Shown here in pieces: positions 24,488 to 33,332 of a stretch of 34,191 nt of DNA. Position 1 is the first letter of the stretch. Every line of letters starts with the position of its first letter. The position numbers were made by a program, and so were the translations under genes. The stretch is taken from positions 1 through 34,191 of the forward strand of contig DASWID010000058.1 in NCBI GenBank assembly GCA_036397855.1. Reading direction: 5' to 3'. The notes beneath the pieces were generated by a model. It did no database searches. It had not been told where the DNA came from and saw nothing but the letters and a program-made list of their open reading frames with translations. Source of the stretch: Thermodesulfobacteriota bacterium (lineage in GTDB: Bacteria; Desulfobacterota_D; UBA1144; Nemesobacterales; CSP1-2).

Positions 24488-26902
24488 CTATTGCGTTGGC
24501 TGTCTCATTCCTTCTGCAGTGAAAAATTCCTCCAATCTATTGAGCCATTCCAGTCTTTCTTCGTCTGAGGTAAAGAAGTCGAACTTACCCGAGGCTCGTT
24601 GTACGTTCATTAGGTCAATAAGGAAATCATATACAGCTGTCGCAGCATTTAGATCTGCAGCTAATGCAGCGTTTTGCGCATCGAGAAGGTCGAGTATTGA
24701 TACAACGCCCCTAGAGTAAGAATCTCTAACTAAATCTAGGTTTTTTCGGGCAGCTTCTGCCGCATCTCGCGCAAAGCGTATGCTTGGGAATGAGGCTCCG
24801 GTGTTGTTTAGTGCTGATCGTATATTCTCTTCAACCTTTTCTGCCGTGGAGTCACGCTCAAATCGAAGTTGCGATTCGGCTTCTCTGGCTTGTTTATAAT
24901 CTGCGACTTTAGCCCCGCCTCGGAAGAGAGGGAACTTAGCCTGAAGCAAAATAGTCCATTCTGTATCGTCTACACTCTCCAATTGTAAAGGGAAATCTTG
25001 AGGTATAATTACGTCCGAACCTGCTCCTCCATCAGCAAACATCTGTGTTATGTCTCCCACAAATGAAAAGGACGGGAGCCAGAACGCTCGTTTTGTCGAC
25101 TTTAAGATTCGATCTTGAGCCGCTATCTGAGAGTCAATATTTTTAATTTCAGGAGATTGGTTTAGACCTTCATTAACCATGAAGTCAATGAAGATGCTAA
25201 AGCTTCCTGGATTATCGATATAAGGATAAAGTCTCGGGTCGCTTACTATTAGAGAAGGGTCGTCTACTCCAACTTCTACCGTTTCAAAATCTTCACCTTG
25301 ACTGCGGTTTAATAACCGGTTTACTAGGATCTTTGCATTTTGGGTTTGAGCTACGGCGTCGACAACGTCAATTCGGTCAAGAGATATTTCGCTCTCCCAG
25401 CGAAACACCTCCGCGGGGCTGGCAACGCCTATATCACGTCTATTTTTAGCAATTTCAAGATTGGATTTTGAAAGATTGAGATTGTCTTTTCTTATTTTTT
25501 CAAATGTCTTTGCTCTGAGAACATTCAAATAGCCAATTGAGGTAGCCGCTATTATATCTAGTCTTATCTGATCACGGCTCAATTCACGAGCCCTTTGAAG
25601 ATATTTTTGCACGCTAACATTTGCCCAAGTTGGCTCATCGAAAATCAACTGGCGGACACTGGCTGATCCACTTAGTGAACGTTCCGGAAACGTTCCAAAG
25701 CTTGCCGTAGCCCTGTCTTTGTCAATATAAGCATTGTCAAGCGATACTTGTGCTTGAGGAAGCAGTTGTGCGATAGCTAACCATATATCCTGTGCGCCGG
25801 CTGCAACAAATCTATCGATTGCCAAGAGATCAAGATTCACTTTAACGGATTCATCAACAGCTTCTTCTAATGTCAATTTCCTTTCGGATACCTCCGGTTC
25901 TTCCTGAATGAGATCAGCTTCCGTTAGAACATCCCATTTTGGTGAGAATCCGATAGCACGGGCGGTAGCCATATTGATGGTGAGCTCTTCCTGAACAGGG
26001 AATTCAACTGGGAGGGAACCTGCATCTTCACCAAGCAATATACTTAGTGTTGTCAGCGCCACTCTTCTTGCTTCACGGTTTAAGTTTTGAGCGGGTGTGA
26101 GACCTGCGAGAACACCTCGCTCAACTTCATTTCTGCCTAGCATCGAAAAGCTCGGTAGTTTCCTTTCAATCAAGCCGTCAAAGAGATGATCCAATTCATC
26201 CTGTGTGTATTGTAGAAGGGGAGCGACGAAAACTGCCTGCGCATCTTCGGGTATTGCGGCTAATGTGTTTTCTATGGAAGTTTTGACCGGAACAGTTACT
26301 ATTGCAATACCTCGCTCTCTAGCAATTCTTTGGACCACATTTTCAACGTCAGGGATGAGTTGAGTAACGATTGGCATATACAGGAGTGCCATTCTATTAA
26401 ATGGTACTATCTCCCTGAAAACTTGTATATCTCTACTTAGCGTAATGGGTCTTGCAAGGTAGTACAGATTTCTTACGCCACTCGCTCCTTTTTCATTGAT
26501 AGGGAGCCCTAATAACCCCCTATCAATAACCCATGGTGCTATTACAGGTTTATTTAAGTTCCTTCGTTTAGAGACCTCTGTTGAACCGATGATTCCAAGT
26601 GCGATGAGGATGTCTACACCGGGATCGGATAGCAATGTGTCAATTGCTGATCTAACGCTTGCAGCAGTCCAGTCAGCCTGAATTATCTTATCCGTGGGAA
26701 ATTGAACATCGAATTCCCCTTCCGTGACCGCAATAATTTCTTTCTTATAGATACTCAGAGCCCTTTGATTAAGTTCAGAAGGGCCGTCAATTACGATTCC
26801 AATTCGCTTTATTGGTAGGGCATAAGATTTTACCGGTATTGCTATTAAGATAAATAATATAAGTAGTAATTTGTTTGTGATATCGTGCTTTACCGATCTC
26901 AT
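24488..26902 (-). CDS. Periplasmic-binding-protein (ABC_sub_bind) domain fused to a TolC-family outer-membrane efflux channel
   Basis: About 804 residues from ATG 26902 (GGGAGGA upstream). A signal peptide (about 1-29) leads to an N-terminal domain of about 300 residues resembling the ABC_sub_bind periplasmic binding proteins: RIGIVIDGPSELN, VDILIALGIIGSTEV, NKPVIAPWVIDRG, AVFVAPLLQYT. From about 340 a TolC/OEP domain begins with LTLEEAVDESVKVNLDLLAI and contains two related helical halves (LDIIAATSIGYLNVLRAKTF and VEENIRSALNNTGASFPSIR) ending near residue 780 in DLMNVQRASGKFDFF. Normal TolC proteins are about 450-500 residues. The likely role is an outer-membrane exit duct whose periplasmic mouth carries a ligand-binding or partner-docking module. 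The frame is intact throughout. Confidence 0.85.
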   Translation of the reverse strand: MRSVKHDITNKLLLILFILIAIPVKSYALPIKRIGIVIDGPSELNQRALSIYKKEIIAVTEGEFDVQFPTDKIIQADWTAASVRSAIDTLLSDPGVDILIALGIIGSTEVSKRRNLNKPVIAPWVIDRGLLGLPINEKGASGVRNLYYLARPITLSRDIQVFREIVPFNRMALLYMPIVTQLIPDVENVVQRIARERGIAIVTVPVKTSIENTLAAIPEDAQAVFVAPLLQYTQDELDHLFDGLIERKLPSFSMLGRNEVERGVLAGLTPAQNLNREARRVALTTLSILLGEDAGSLPVEFPVQEELTINMATARAIGFSPKWDVLTEADLIQEEPEVSERKLTLEEAVDESVKVNLDLLAIDRFVAAGAQDIWLAIAQLLPQAQVSLDNAYIDKDRATASFGTFPERSLSGSASVRQLIFDEPTWANVSVQKYLQRARELSRDQIRLDIIAATSIGYLNVLRAKTFEKIRKDNLNLSKSNLEIAKNRRDIGVASPAEVFRWESEISLDRIDVVDAVAQTQNAKILVNRLLNRSQGEDFETVEVGVDDPSLIVSDPRLYPYIDNPGSFSIFIDFMVNEGLNQSPEIKNIDSQIAAQDRILKSTKRAFWLPSFSFVGDITQMFADGGAGSDVIIPQDFPLQLESVDDTEWTILLQAKFPLFRGGAKVADYKQAREAESQLRFERDSTAEKVEENIRSALNNTGASFPSIRFARDAAEAARKNLDLVRDSYSRGVVSILDLLDAQNAALAADLNAATAVYDFLIDLMNVQRASGKFDFFTSDEERLEWLNRLEEFFTAEGMRQPTQ

Positions 26903-27233
26903 CTTATGGTATCCTCCCATACGGAACAAAAAACATTAGAGTATACATAAAGCCTTGGATTTGAAAAAAATAAGTTTTAAAAAGACAAAGGTTGATTTTT
27001 TAGTAAATAGGGACAACGCACAACTTTTTTGGTGTTATGTTTAATAAGTGTTAAAAATGGTGAACCAATGTTCTCCCATGTATTACTTTATGTTTTTGGT
27101 CTTTCACGATTAACTAAAGGGGAATATTATATTTTTAAACACCAAGCTTTTTCTCAAAACGCAGAAATCGAGAAAATAGTAGAGTGGTACGTGTACGGGA
27201 TATTAAAAATAGATTCTGATCAAGCTTCAAGAA
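26903..27233. other. AT-rich intergenic region upstream of the TolC fusion
   Basis: About 330 bases hold the TolC-fusion ribosome-binding site (GGGAGGA at about 26910-26917) and little else. A weak open frame (27029-27259, plus) overlaps the 3' end of the GlsB-like gene and is not supported. No structured RNA was seen. Confidence 0.35.
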
Positions 27234-27497
27234 TTATTTTCGCCCAGCTTTACCTTTAACCATGCGGTAGAGCCATAACAAGATTAAAGCTCCGACAAGC
27301 GCTATAATTATGCTCCAAAGGTTTAATCCCGTTACTGTGCTTAAGCCTACGAGAGAGCTTAAGAATCCTCCTATCAATGCCCCAACGATCCCAATGACAA
27401 TTGTGATTATGATCCCACCCGGGTCCTCACCCGGCATGATCCATTTTGCCAAAGCTCCTACGATTAATCCCAGGATAATCCATGAAATGATTCCCAT
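27234..27497 (-). CDS. GlsB/YeaQ/YmgE-family stress-response membrane protein
   Basis: 87 residues with the start at ATG 27497, where GGAGG lies 6 bases upstream. The opening MGIISWIILGLIVGALAKWI with the MPGEDPGG signature is diagnostic of transglycosylase-associated/GlsB membrane proteins. Three hydrophobic segments span the inner membrane (about 3-20, 27-50 and 55-78), ending in a basic tail (MVKGKAGRK). Homologues are often induced by acid, osmotic or general stress. It stands alone here. The function is not biochemically defined. Confidence 0.9.
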   Translation of the reverse strand: MGIISWIILGLIVGALAKWIMPGEDPGGIIITIVIGIVGALIGGFLSSLVGLSTVTGLNLWSIIIALVGALILLWLYRMVKGKAGRK

Positions 27498-27905
27498 GTT
27501 TCCTCCGTAAGGAATTTGCAAGGATAAACATTGAGTTGCTGTTTAGCCTAACTCTTTATGCTATGACATGCAAATGATTCTACAATCTTGAACCAGTATA
27601 AAATGAACTACCTGTGAAATCAACTCTCTGTGCTTAAAATGAATTTGGGGACAAAGTTTTGACGTTTTTATCATGAGTACAGTATAAATCTTTGATTGTG
27701 CCCAACGGTATTATCTGTATTGCCGTGTTTGTGTTCTTATTCTGGGAAAGATTTATTGTATTTAGTCACGATTTTTTAAGATATGTTATTAGTCTTAAAG
27801 TAACAATCGAAAGCTAAATCAATATTAGTTTTTCATTAATAATTCTTTAAATAAATCATACAGCGGTGAGAATAATGAATGAAGCTCTTTGCTGGAGGAA
27901 ACAAA
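27498..27905. other. Divergent intergenic region of about 400 bp
   Basis: No gene or strong hairpin. It lies upstream of both the GlsB-like gene and the small membrane-protein ORF, so promoters are expected, but none was identified with confidence. The GCTGGAGGAA at 27891-27900 is the ribosome-binding site of the following ORF. Confidence 0.35.
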
Positions 27906-28067
27906 ATGGAGAACAGTTTAAATATCAAGGACTGTTGGTCATCAATAAAACATTATAGAAGGCATACGAAATTTTTATATCTTTTATCTTCAATAATTTT
28001 TCTTATTGTTACATCTCCATTCTCGCGCCAAGGCATTGGTAGTCAAATTATATTGATCTTTATGTGA
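27906..28067 (+). CDS. Small membrane protein of unknown function (53 aa)
   Basis: The ATG at 27906 follows GGAGG by 8 bases, a clear translation signal that distinguishes this from chance frames. The product starts with a polar MENSLNIKDCWSSIKHYRRH and continues with a single hydrophobic span (FLYLLSSIIFLIVTSPF), then a short tail and a hydrophobic end (SQIILIFM). It is too short for family assignment. It may be a leader or stress peptide, or decayed. Confidence 0.4.
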   Translation: MENSLNIKDCWSSIKHYRRHTKFLYLLSSIIFLIVTSPFSRQGIGSQIILIFM

Positions 28068-28293
28068 AAGTGTTCAAGAAGAACGGGGTCATGCCTGTAT
28101 TATTACGGCATGTATTTCACTAAACTAACTCGCCGCATTTAACATTTTGTTCTCCGAGAAAATCGTGGACAATATACCTTTTATTTTAGGTAAAAAAACT
28201 GAATTACAAGAATATAGGCCTGACTCCCCTTATTATTACCCCCCCTTTACTTCATTTTCACTGCGATGGCGTTGCCGCCCCTCCGGTTCATCT

Positions 28294-28680
28294 TCACCAG
28301 CTCTCTGGTTCCCCTTCGAAAGGCTGCTCTGGTAGTGACGGCTGCTCTTCTGGTAAAAGTGGTTCTTCCTCAGGTACGTAAGGCTGTTCCGGCAAGTTAG
28401 GATCTTCTTCGGGTAAATAAGGTTCTTCTTCGGGAACATATGGTTCTTCGGGTGGTGCTACGCCTTCTTCTTCCGGGTATGGTTCTTCTTCAGGAATCAA
28501 GGGTTCTTCTTGAACTAATTGTTTTGTTTTACGAGAGTCGAATTCCGGAATATCGTTATCGCTGACTAAGGAATCATAATATCCTATTGCACTATGTACA
28601 AAATTCGTTAACAGAGAGGCATGAGATGCCCGAACATTCGTGCAAAGGATTAGAGCTACTAGAATAATGTTTTTTATCAT
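28294..28680 (-). CDS. Exported Pro/Glu-rich repeat protein
   Basis: 128 residues. A signal peptide (MIKNIILVALILCTNVRASHA) is followed by a 35-residue segment, then an extreme Pro-Glu-rich C-terminal half (about 57-121) built from PEEEP/LPEE/LPEQ units. Residues 81-100 and 101-120 are a clean tandem duplication of a 20-residue unit. The composition suggests an extended, acidic, periplasm-spanning or surface-exposed spacer, comparable in style to the Pro-rich linkers of TonB. No family is recognised. Confidence 0.65.
   Translation of the reverse strand: MIKNIILVALILCTNVRASHASLLTNFVHSAIGYYDSLVSDNDIPEFDSRKTKQLVQEEPLIPEEEPYPEEEGVAPPEEPYVPEEEPYLPEEDPNLPEQPYVPEEEPLLPEEQPSLPEQPFEGEPESW
28321..28440. 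repeat. Two tandem 60-bp coding repeats
   Basis: Two adjacent 60-base copies (28381-28440 and 28321-28380) encode PYVPEEEP-type units within the Pro/Glu-rich protein. Shorter GGTTCTTCTTC-like units extend the repeat pattern to about 28510. Confidence 0.6.
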
Positions 28681-28868
28681 TTGTACCAGCCTAGATAAAA
28701 TATACGAAAAATACGGGATTTCAAGTTAATTAATTTCGCACACGTAATGCGTTAATGTATTGACACATGATAACTGTGAGAAAACTCAGCTGTGTAAGAG
28801 TATCACGAGGTTAATTACGGCTGGTAATACATTTCATGTATTTGTTGTGTGTGCATTTGTTGGGATGA

Positions 28869-28893
28869 ACGGCGTTTGTTATACTAACGCCGT
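28869..28893. terminator. Stem-loop between the Pro/Glu protein and mlaE, possible terminator or regulatory hairpin
   Basis: ACGGCGTT and AACGCCGT form a perfect 8-bp GC-rich stem around a 9-base loop, followed by CTTTCGTTAATT, which has only a weak T-run. It is the only strong hairpin in the 288-bp divergent gap. Since both flanking genes point away, it would lie in the mlaE leader rather than at a gene end, so an attenuator or protein-binding site is as likely as a terminator. Confidence 0.35.
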
Positions 28894-28968
28894 CTTTCGT
28901 TAATTAAAATTCTTATTGTTCAGCAAAAATCTAATACTAAATAAAGTCATATTGAATATTTAATAATC

Positions 28969-30114
28969 ATGGAGAATACGTTACGAGCTATTAATACTGT
29001 CTCTCTTAATACTGAAGTCATCGAGGAAGGGGCTCTTAAGCTAATAATCGATGGGAGACTTGATTCGAATTCAACCGGGAAAATGTGGCGCGAGTCATTA
29101 CTTGCGGTTGATAAATATTCTCCGGAAAAGGTCATTCTAGATGCTTCCGGAGTGAGTTACTGTGACGGTACTGGAATTGCTCTTCTGTTTGATCTCCAGT
29201 TAAAGCAAATACAAAGAGGTGGAGTGTTTGAGATTCTAGGACTGGCAGAAGAGTTTCAACAATTATTTGACCAATTCAAACCTAGTGAGTTCATCGAAGC
29301 TAAGATAGAGGCACCTGAACCTTCGAACATTTTTGTGAACGTTGGCAGGCAAACAATTGATATATTTCGGGGGATAGAAGCTAACATATCATTTCTGGGG
29401 GAAATAGTGGTTGCACTTTTTTATGCAATGCTTAATCCCAAAAGTGTTCGATGGAAAGATTTTTTCATCACTTCTGAATTGATTGGTGTTAATGCCTTTT
29501 CTATCGTTGCACTCGTATGTTTTCTTATCGGTCTTGTAATGGCTTTTCAAGCCGCAATACCTATGCAGCAATACGGCGCACAGTTGTTTGTGGCGGACCT
29601 GATTGTGATTGCTATGTTCAAGGAGCTCGGGCCTCTGATGACCGCTTGGGTGGTTAATGGTCGTAGCGGGTCAGCCTTTGCAGCAGAACTTGGCACTATG
29701 AAGGTAAATGAAGAAATTGACGCGCTCACTACAATGGGGCTCGAACCGGTTAGATTTTTGGTCGTACCTAAGGTGTTGGCATCATTCGTTATGATACCGG
29801 TTCTTACTATATTTGGAAATCTGTTTGGTCTCATAGGCGGATTGGTGGTTATGCTTTCTCTGGGGTTTACTATCGTAACATATGTCGATCAAATAGTGTC
29901 TGCGGCAACATATGTTATGCTTCTGGCAGGCCTTATCAAATCAGTTGTTTTTGCATTTATAATAGCGGGTGTTGGATGTATGGAGGGACTTCGAACCAAG
30001 ACAGGCGCATCAGCGGTTGGAGATTCTACCACCTCGGCTGTTGTTATTGGCCTTGTGTTGATTATATTTGTAGACGGTGTTTTTGGGGTTATTTATTACT
30101 TCTTAGGGATTTAA
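28969..30114 (+). CDS. mlaE: MlaE-family lipid ABC transporter permease with N-terminal STAS (MlaB-like) domain
   Basis: 381 residues. Residues about 15-115 are a STAS domain (KLIIDGRLDSNSTGKMW, KVILDASGVSYCDGTGIALL), the role played by separate MlaB in E. coli. Residues about 120-380 are the MlaE permease with five or six membrane helices, GPLMTAWVVNGRSGSAFAAE and the conserved cytoplasmic loop MKVNEEIDALTTMGLEPVRF. It moves phospholipids between inner membrane and MlaD to maintain outer-membrane asymmetry. The stop is immediately followed by the mlaF ATG. No strong Shine-Dalgarno precedes the start. Confidence 0.92.
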   Translation: MENTLRAINTVSLNTEVIEEGALKLIIDGRLDSNSTGKMWRESLLAVDKYSPEKVILDASGVSYCDGTGIALLFDLQLKQIQRGGVFEILGLAEEFQQLFDQFKPSEFIEAKIEAPEPSNIFVNVGRQTIDIFRGIEANISFLGEIVVALFYAMLNPKSVRWKDFFITSELIGVNAFSIVALVCFLIGLVMAFQAAIPMQQYGAQLFVADLIVIAMFKELGPLMTAWVVNGRSGSAFAAELGTMKVNEEIDALTTMGLEPVRFLVVPKVLASFVMIPVLTIFGNLFGLIGGLVVMLSLGFTIVTYVDQIVSAATYVMLLAGLIKSVVFAFIIAGVGCMEGLRTKTGASAVGDSTTSAVVIGLVLIIFVDGVFGVIYYFLGI

Positions 30115-30894
30115 ATGAAAATGGGTGGAGATATGGATCCAATTATTAGAGTTGAAAATTTTACCGCTGCTTACGGAGGTAGTGTAATAATAGATAATAT
30201 ATCCTTCGATGTTTGTCCTGGCGAAGTTTTTGTCATTCTTGGTGGATCGGGATGCGGGAAGAGTACAGTACTAAAACACATGATAGGTCTATACGCACCT
30301 GCCGCGGGTAAAATTATTATTGATGGTGATGACATTTCCACTGCCGAAGGAGAAGATCGTCTTAGGATTTTAAAGAAGATCGGGGTTGCCTATCAGAGCG
30401 GGGCACTCTTTGGATCCATGACGATACTCGAAAATGTTCGGCTGCCCCTTGAGGAATATACAGATCTTTCTCCTGAAGCGATGGATCTCATCTCTCTCAT
30501 GAAACTGAAGCTTGTAGGGCTTTCAGGTTCTGAAAATAAAATGCCTTCTGAGCTTAGTGGAGGGATGCAGAAGCGTGCTGCCTTAGCGAGGGCAATGGCA
30601 CTGGATCCGCTCATTCTTTTTCTGGACGAGCCTTCAGCAGGACTGGACCCTATCACATCTGCTGAGCTCGATGAGCTAATCCTGCGCCTTTCTCGAAATC
30701 TTAAGATAACATTTGTTGTTGTAACCCATGAATTGCCGAGCATCTACACGATAGCGGATCGAGTCATTATGCTAGATAAACGTATAAAAGGCATAGTTGC
30801 AACTGGTAAGCCCCAGGAACTGCGTGACCAATCTGATAATGCCTGGGTGCGGCAATTTTTTAACAGACAGGTGGAGTCTGAGGTAGCAGCGTGA
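30115..30894 (+). CDS. mlaF: MlaF-family phospholipid ABC transporter ATP-binding protein
   Basis: This 259-residue ATPase powers the Mla lipid transporter. Walker A is LGGSGCGKSTVLKHM (about 45), the Q-loop is VAYQSGALFGSMTILENV, the ABC signature is SELSGGMQKRAALARAMALD (about 143-162), Walker B is LILFLDEPSAGLDP and the switch histidine is in VVTHELPS. The ATG directly abuts the mlaE TAA, indicating coupling; ATG 30133 would give a more typical N-terminus. The 30-base extension after the last strand (QFFNRQVESEVAA) matches the MlaF-type C-terminus. It belongs to the four-gene operon. Confidence 0.93.
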   Translation: MKMGGDMDPIIRVENFTAAYGGSVIIDNISFDVCPGEVFVILGGSGCGKSTVLKHMIGLYAPAAGKIIIDGDDISTAEGEDRLRILKKIGVAYQSGALFGSMTILENVRLPLEEYTDLSPEAMDLISLMKLKLVGLSGSENKMPSELSGGMQKRAALARAMALDPLILFLDEPSAGLDPITSAELDELILRLSRNLKITFVVVTHELPSIYTIADRVIMLDKRIKGIVATGKPQELRDQSDNAWVRQFFNRQVESEVAA

Positions 30895-30929
30895 TATATA
30901 CATAAGAATCTAATAATTAAATTAATTTT

Positions 30930-31910
30930 ATGAGCAGAAAACCAGATTTTTTCAAAGTTGGCATATTTGTTATTGTCGGATTGGTAATTTTATTTATAGG
31001 TATTATGGTTTTTGGTGGGAGTAAATATTTTCGTAAGAAAATCTATTTTGAGACCTATTTTGACCAATCAGTACAGGGGCTTTCAGTGGGTGCGCCTGTA
31101 AAGGTTCTCGGAGTTGATGTTGGAGCGGTAAGCGAAATATCATTTGTGCGCAGTGTATATAAATCTGATTTTCGATCTGCACCATATGTAATGGTAAGAG
31201 GTTTTTACTATCCAGAGACACTGGGCAGGGAAATCGATACTTATAGGGAATTCGAGGAGAGGGTTGAGAAATTAGTAGAGAAGGGGTTTAGATTGCAGTT
31301 AGCGTCTCAGGGTGTTACCGGAGTGGCATTTTTAAATGGAGGATTCTTTGAACCAGATCAGTATCCCCGTTACAAAATCGACTGGAAACCCGAGTATTTT
31401 TATATACCATCTGCCCCAAGTACCCTAACAACCATCACCGATTCGGTCACAGAGCTGACAAGAAGCATAAATCAAATTAACTTCAAGCAAATTGCGGATG
31501 ATATACAAACACTGTTAGAGGTTGTGACAAAGTCAGTCGAGGATGCTGAGATTGCTAATGTGAGCCAGGGTCTCCAGAATACAATACTGGAGTTTAAAAA
31601 GGTCGCGGCGAATTTGGATTCTTTAACCGGTAGCGAGGAATTAAAACAAAGTCTAAAGGATCTTAATAAGTCATTGGAAGATATAAAGACTGGTTCTGAA
31701 GATTTGCCAGAGGTGGTATCTAAGTTAAATACCATCTTGAATAGATTTGATAGTTTGGTAGCAAGTCGTCAAGCAGAAATTACAACAATTCTTCAGAATA
31801 TTTCTGTAATTTCGGAGGATCTTAGACGGTTCATGAATATAGCAAACAACTATCCGTCGTGGATTCTTTTTGGCAATCCTCCACCAAAGTTGAACGAGGC
31901 ACCTAAATGA
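30930..31910 (+). CDS. mlaD: MlaD/MCE-domain lipid-binding protein
   Basis: 326 residues. A short N-terminus and one membrane helix (FFKVGIFVIVGLVILFIGIM) anchor it in the inner membrane. The MCE domain follows (about 38-130: YFDQSVQGLSVGAPVKVLGV, with LQLASQGVTGVAFLNGGFF), forming the hexameric ring that carries lipid through the periplasm. The C-terminal half (about 165-310) is a long amphipathic helix rich in Leu/Ser/Asp/Glu, consistent with a coiled-coil or needle-like extension longer than in E. coli MlaD. Its stop overlaps the start of the lipoprotein gene in an ATGA. Confidence 0.92.
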   Translation: MSRKPDFFKVGIFVIVGLVILFIGIMVFGGSKYFRKKIYFETYFDQSVQGLSVGAPVKVLGVDVGAVSEISFVRSVYKSDFRSAPYVMVRGFYYPETLGREIDTYREFEERVEKLVEKGFRLQLASQGVTGVAFLNGGFFEPDQYPRYKIDWKPEYFYIPSAPSTLTTITDSVTELTRSINQINFKQIADDIQTLLEVVTKSVEDAEIANVSQGLQNTILEFKKVAANLDSLTGSEELKQSLKDLNKSLEDIKTGSEDLPEVVSKLNTILNRFDSLVASRQAEITTILQNISVISEDLRRFMNIANNYPSWILFGNPPPKLNEAPK

Positions 31911-32542
31911 TACTTAAGCACTACGGATATATTTGGCTCATTGTCTTTAATTTATTAATTCTGAATTTAGGATGTGTAGGTTTGCAAAAGAATTATCCAG
32001 AAAGAAAATACTATGTCTTCGATGTAACGCCATCAAACAATTACAATGAGAGTTCTAAGCATTCGGTTCTTGAAATTCGTAATTTTCGAGTTTCGCCTGC
32101 TTACTATGGAAATGAATTTGTGTACCGTGTAAGTGGCGATGGTTACGAGTCTGACTTTTATAACCAATTTTTTAAGTCACCTGCTTCACTTATAACCCAA
32201 GAAGCATTTAAATGGTTTTCACAAGCTAGCGCGTTTAAATATGTGGTCGTCGCACCCAGTGAAGTACCACCCGATTATATATTAGATGGATATATCAATA
32301 GCATATATGGCGATTATAGTGACACGGGGTTACCGAAGGCTGTACTGTCAGCCCAGCTCTTTTTGATTAAAGAAGATTCTGGTAAGAATAGCATTGTTTT
32401 TAATAAAAGTTACCAGAAAGTTGTCGATATTACTTCTCAATCCCCAACAGCGTTAGTTAATGGATGGAATGAAGCCCTGAATCAAACCTTGACTGAATTA
32501 GAAAGTGATCTCAGTAAGCTAAATTTAGAAGCTTCGCAATAG
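31907..32542 (+). CDS. ABC-type transport auxiliary lipoprotein (PqiC/YmbA-like) of the Mla/MCE cassette
   Basis: 211 residues. The signal peptide ends in a lipobox-like LNLGC (cysteine at about residue 23), so the protein should be lipid-anchored, probably to the outer membrane. The body follows the ABC_trans_aux/PqiC pattern: RKYYVFDV, VLEIRNFRVSPAYYGNEFVY, FYNQFFKSPASLITQEAFKW, ILDGYINSIYGD, NGWNEALNQTLTELESDL. It overlaps mlaD by four bases (ATGA), so it is translationally coupled. By analogy with PqiC and LetA/LetB systems it likely docks the MCE bridge to the outer membrane. Confidence 0.82.
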   Translation: MILKHYGYIWLIVFNLLILNLGCVGLQKNYPERKYYVFDVTPSNNYNESSKHSVLEIRNFRVSPAYYGNEFVYRVSGDGYESDFYNQFFKSPASLITQEAFKWFSQASAFKYVVVAPSEVPPDYILDGYINSIYGDYSDTGLPKAVLSAQLFLIKEDSGKNSIVFNKSYQKVVDITSQSPTALVNGWNEALNQTLTELESDLSKLNLEASQ

Positions 32543-32704
32543 GATCATCCCATGTTCCTCTCGAAATGATAATAATCAACAGGCCTATAGCAAAGGGTAT
32601 TTCATTCTGTTACTTGGTTAATGGATAGAGGTGTTAATTTGAGGTTATTAGGATATGAGACGTGTGGTGTTGAATAAATAAAAAATTTTGTGCCCGAAGG
32701 CGAT

Positions 32705-33109
32705 TCAGCGTTTGTTGAATGTACAAACGTATTCATAAATCATACGGTTTGAACCGGGACTAATCTGTTCCCATTTATTTGCATCCCCTGTGAATATATA
32801 ACCGTCGAGATATTTGTCCTCAGGGCTAAAAAAGGAGATACTGCCTTTTACGTAATATTCGTTGTCACAATCAAAATAGCCAATAATCTGTACTGTACCA
32901 ATATTCCTTAATGATTTTCCTCTGGTATAGATCCGTTTCTCTTTATAACTTCTAATGCCATTTGTTATTCCAATTTCATCTGTATCTATATAATATGAGA
33001 TTTCTATACCATCAGGAGTGGAAACTGATGTAATAAATTCCCAGTTGATTGAATACCCAGGGACTACACCGATAAGCAGGGTCAAGATTGCGAATATTGT
33101 GGGTTTCAT
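32705..33109 (-). CDS. Exported protein resembling surface-adhesin E-type small periplasmic proteins
   Basis: 134 residues. A signal peptide (MKPTIFAILTLLIGVVPGYS) is followed by a compact beta-rich domain: INWEFITSVSTPDGIEISYY, IDTDEIGITNGIRSYKEKRI, and a pair of cysteines (FDCDNEYYV and YEYVCTFNK) that may be bonded. The W...DG...YYID...I...G.R..KEK pattern is reminiscent of the surface-adhesin E (PF16747-type) family, though I cannot confirm this. It is divergent from the right-hand repeat cluster and convergent with the Mla operon. Confidence 0.6.
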   Translation of the reverse strand: MKPTIFAILTLLIGVVPGYSINWEFITSVSTPDGIEISYYIDTDEIGITNGIRSYKEKRIYTRGKSLRNIGTVQIIGYFDCDNEYYVKGSISFFSPEDKYLDGYIFTGDANKWEQISPGSNRMIYEYVCTFNKR

Positions 33110-33332
33110 TTTATAAGATCCTTAAAAACGTAAGTTTAGTAATTTAACGTATTTTGTCTAATCAAATTCTTTAATTTTATAAGATTAAACAGAACTTACA
33201 AATCAATGAAACCCTTTCTAGCAAGGGAAATGTATTGGTACCAAACTATGGGTATGTCATGCTCGTGCAAGGAACCCTGAGTCCTGAGTTCATCGAAGCC
33301 TGTCCTGAACCTGGTCGAAGGGGATCGACGAG

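Noticed and set aside
27029-27259. 76-codon frame on the plus strand
   Set aside because: No ribosome-binding site, no recognisable family, and its 3' end overlaps the well-supported GlsB-like gene on the other strand.
28090-28112. CATGCC...GGCATG hairpin as a terminator
   Set aside because: The stem is only 6 bp with a long loop and no T-run follows.
28760-28765. TTGACA as the mlaE promoter
   Set aside because: No acceptable -10 hexamer lies 16-18 bases downstream, and it is about 200 bases from the gene.
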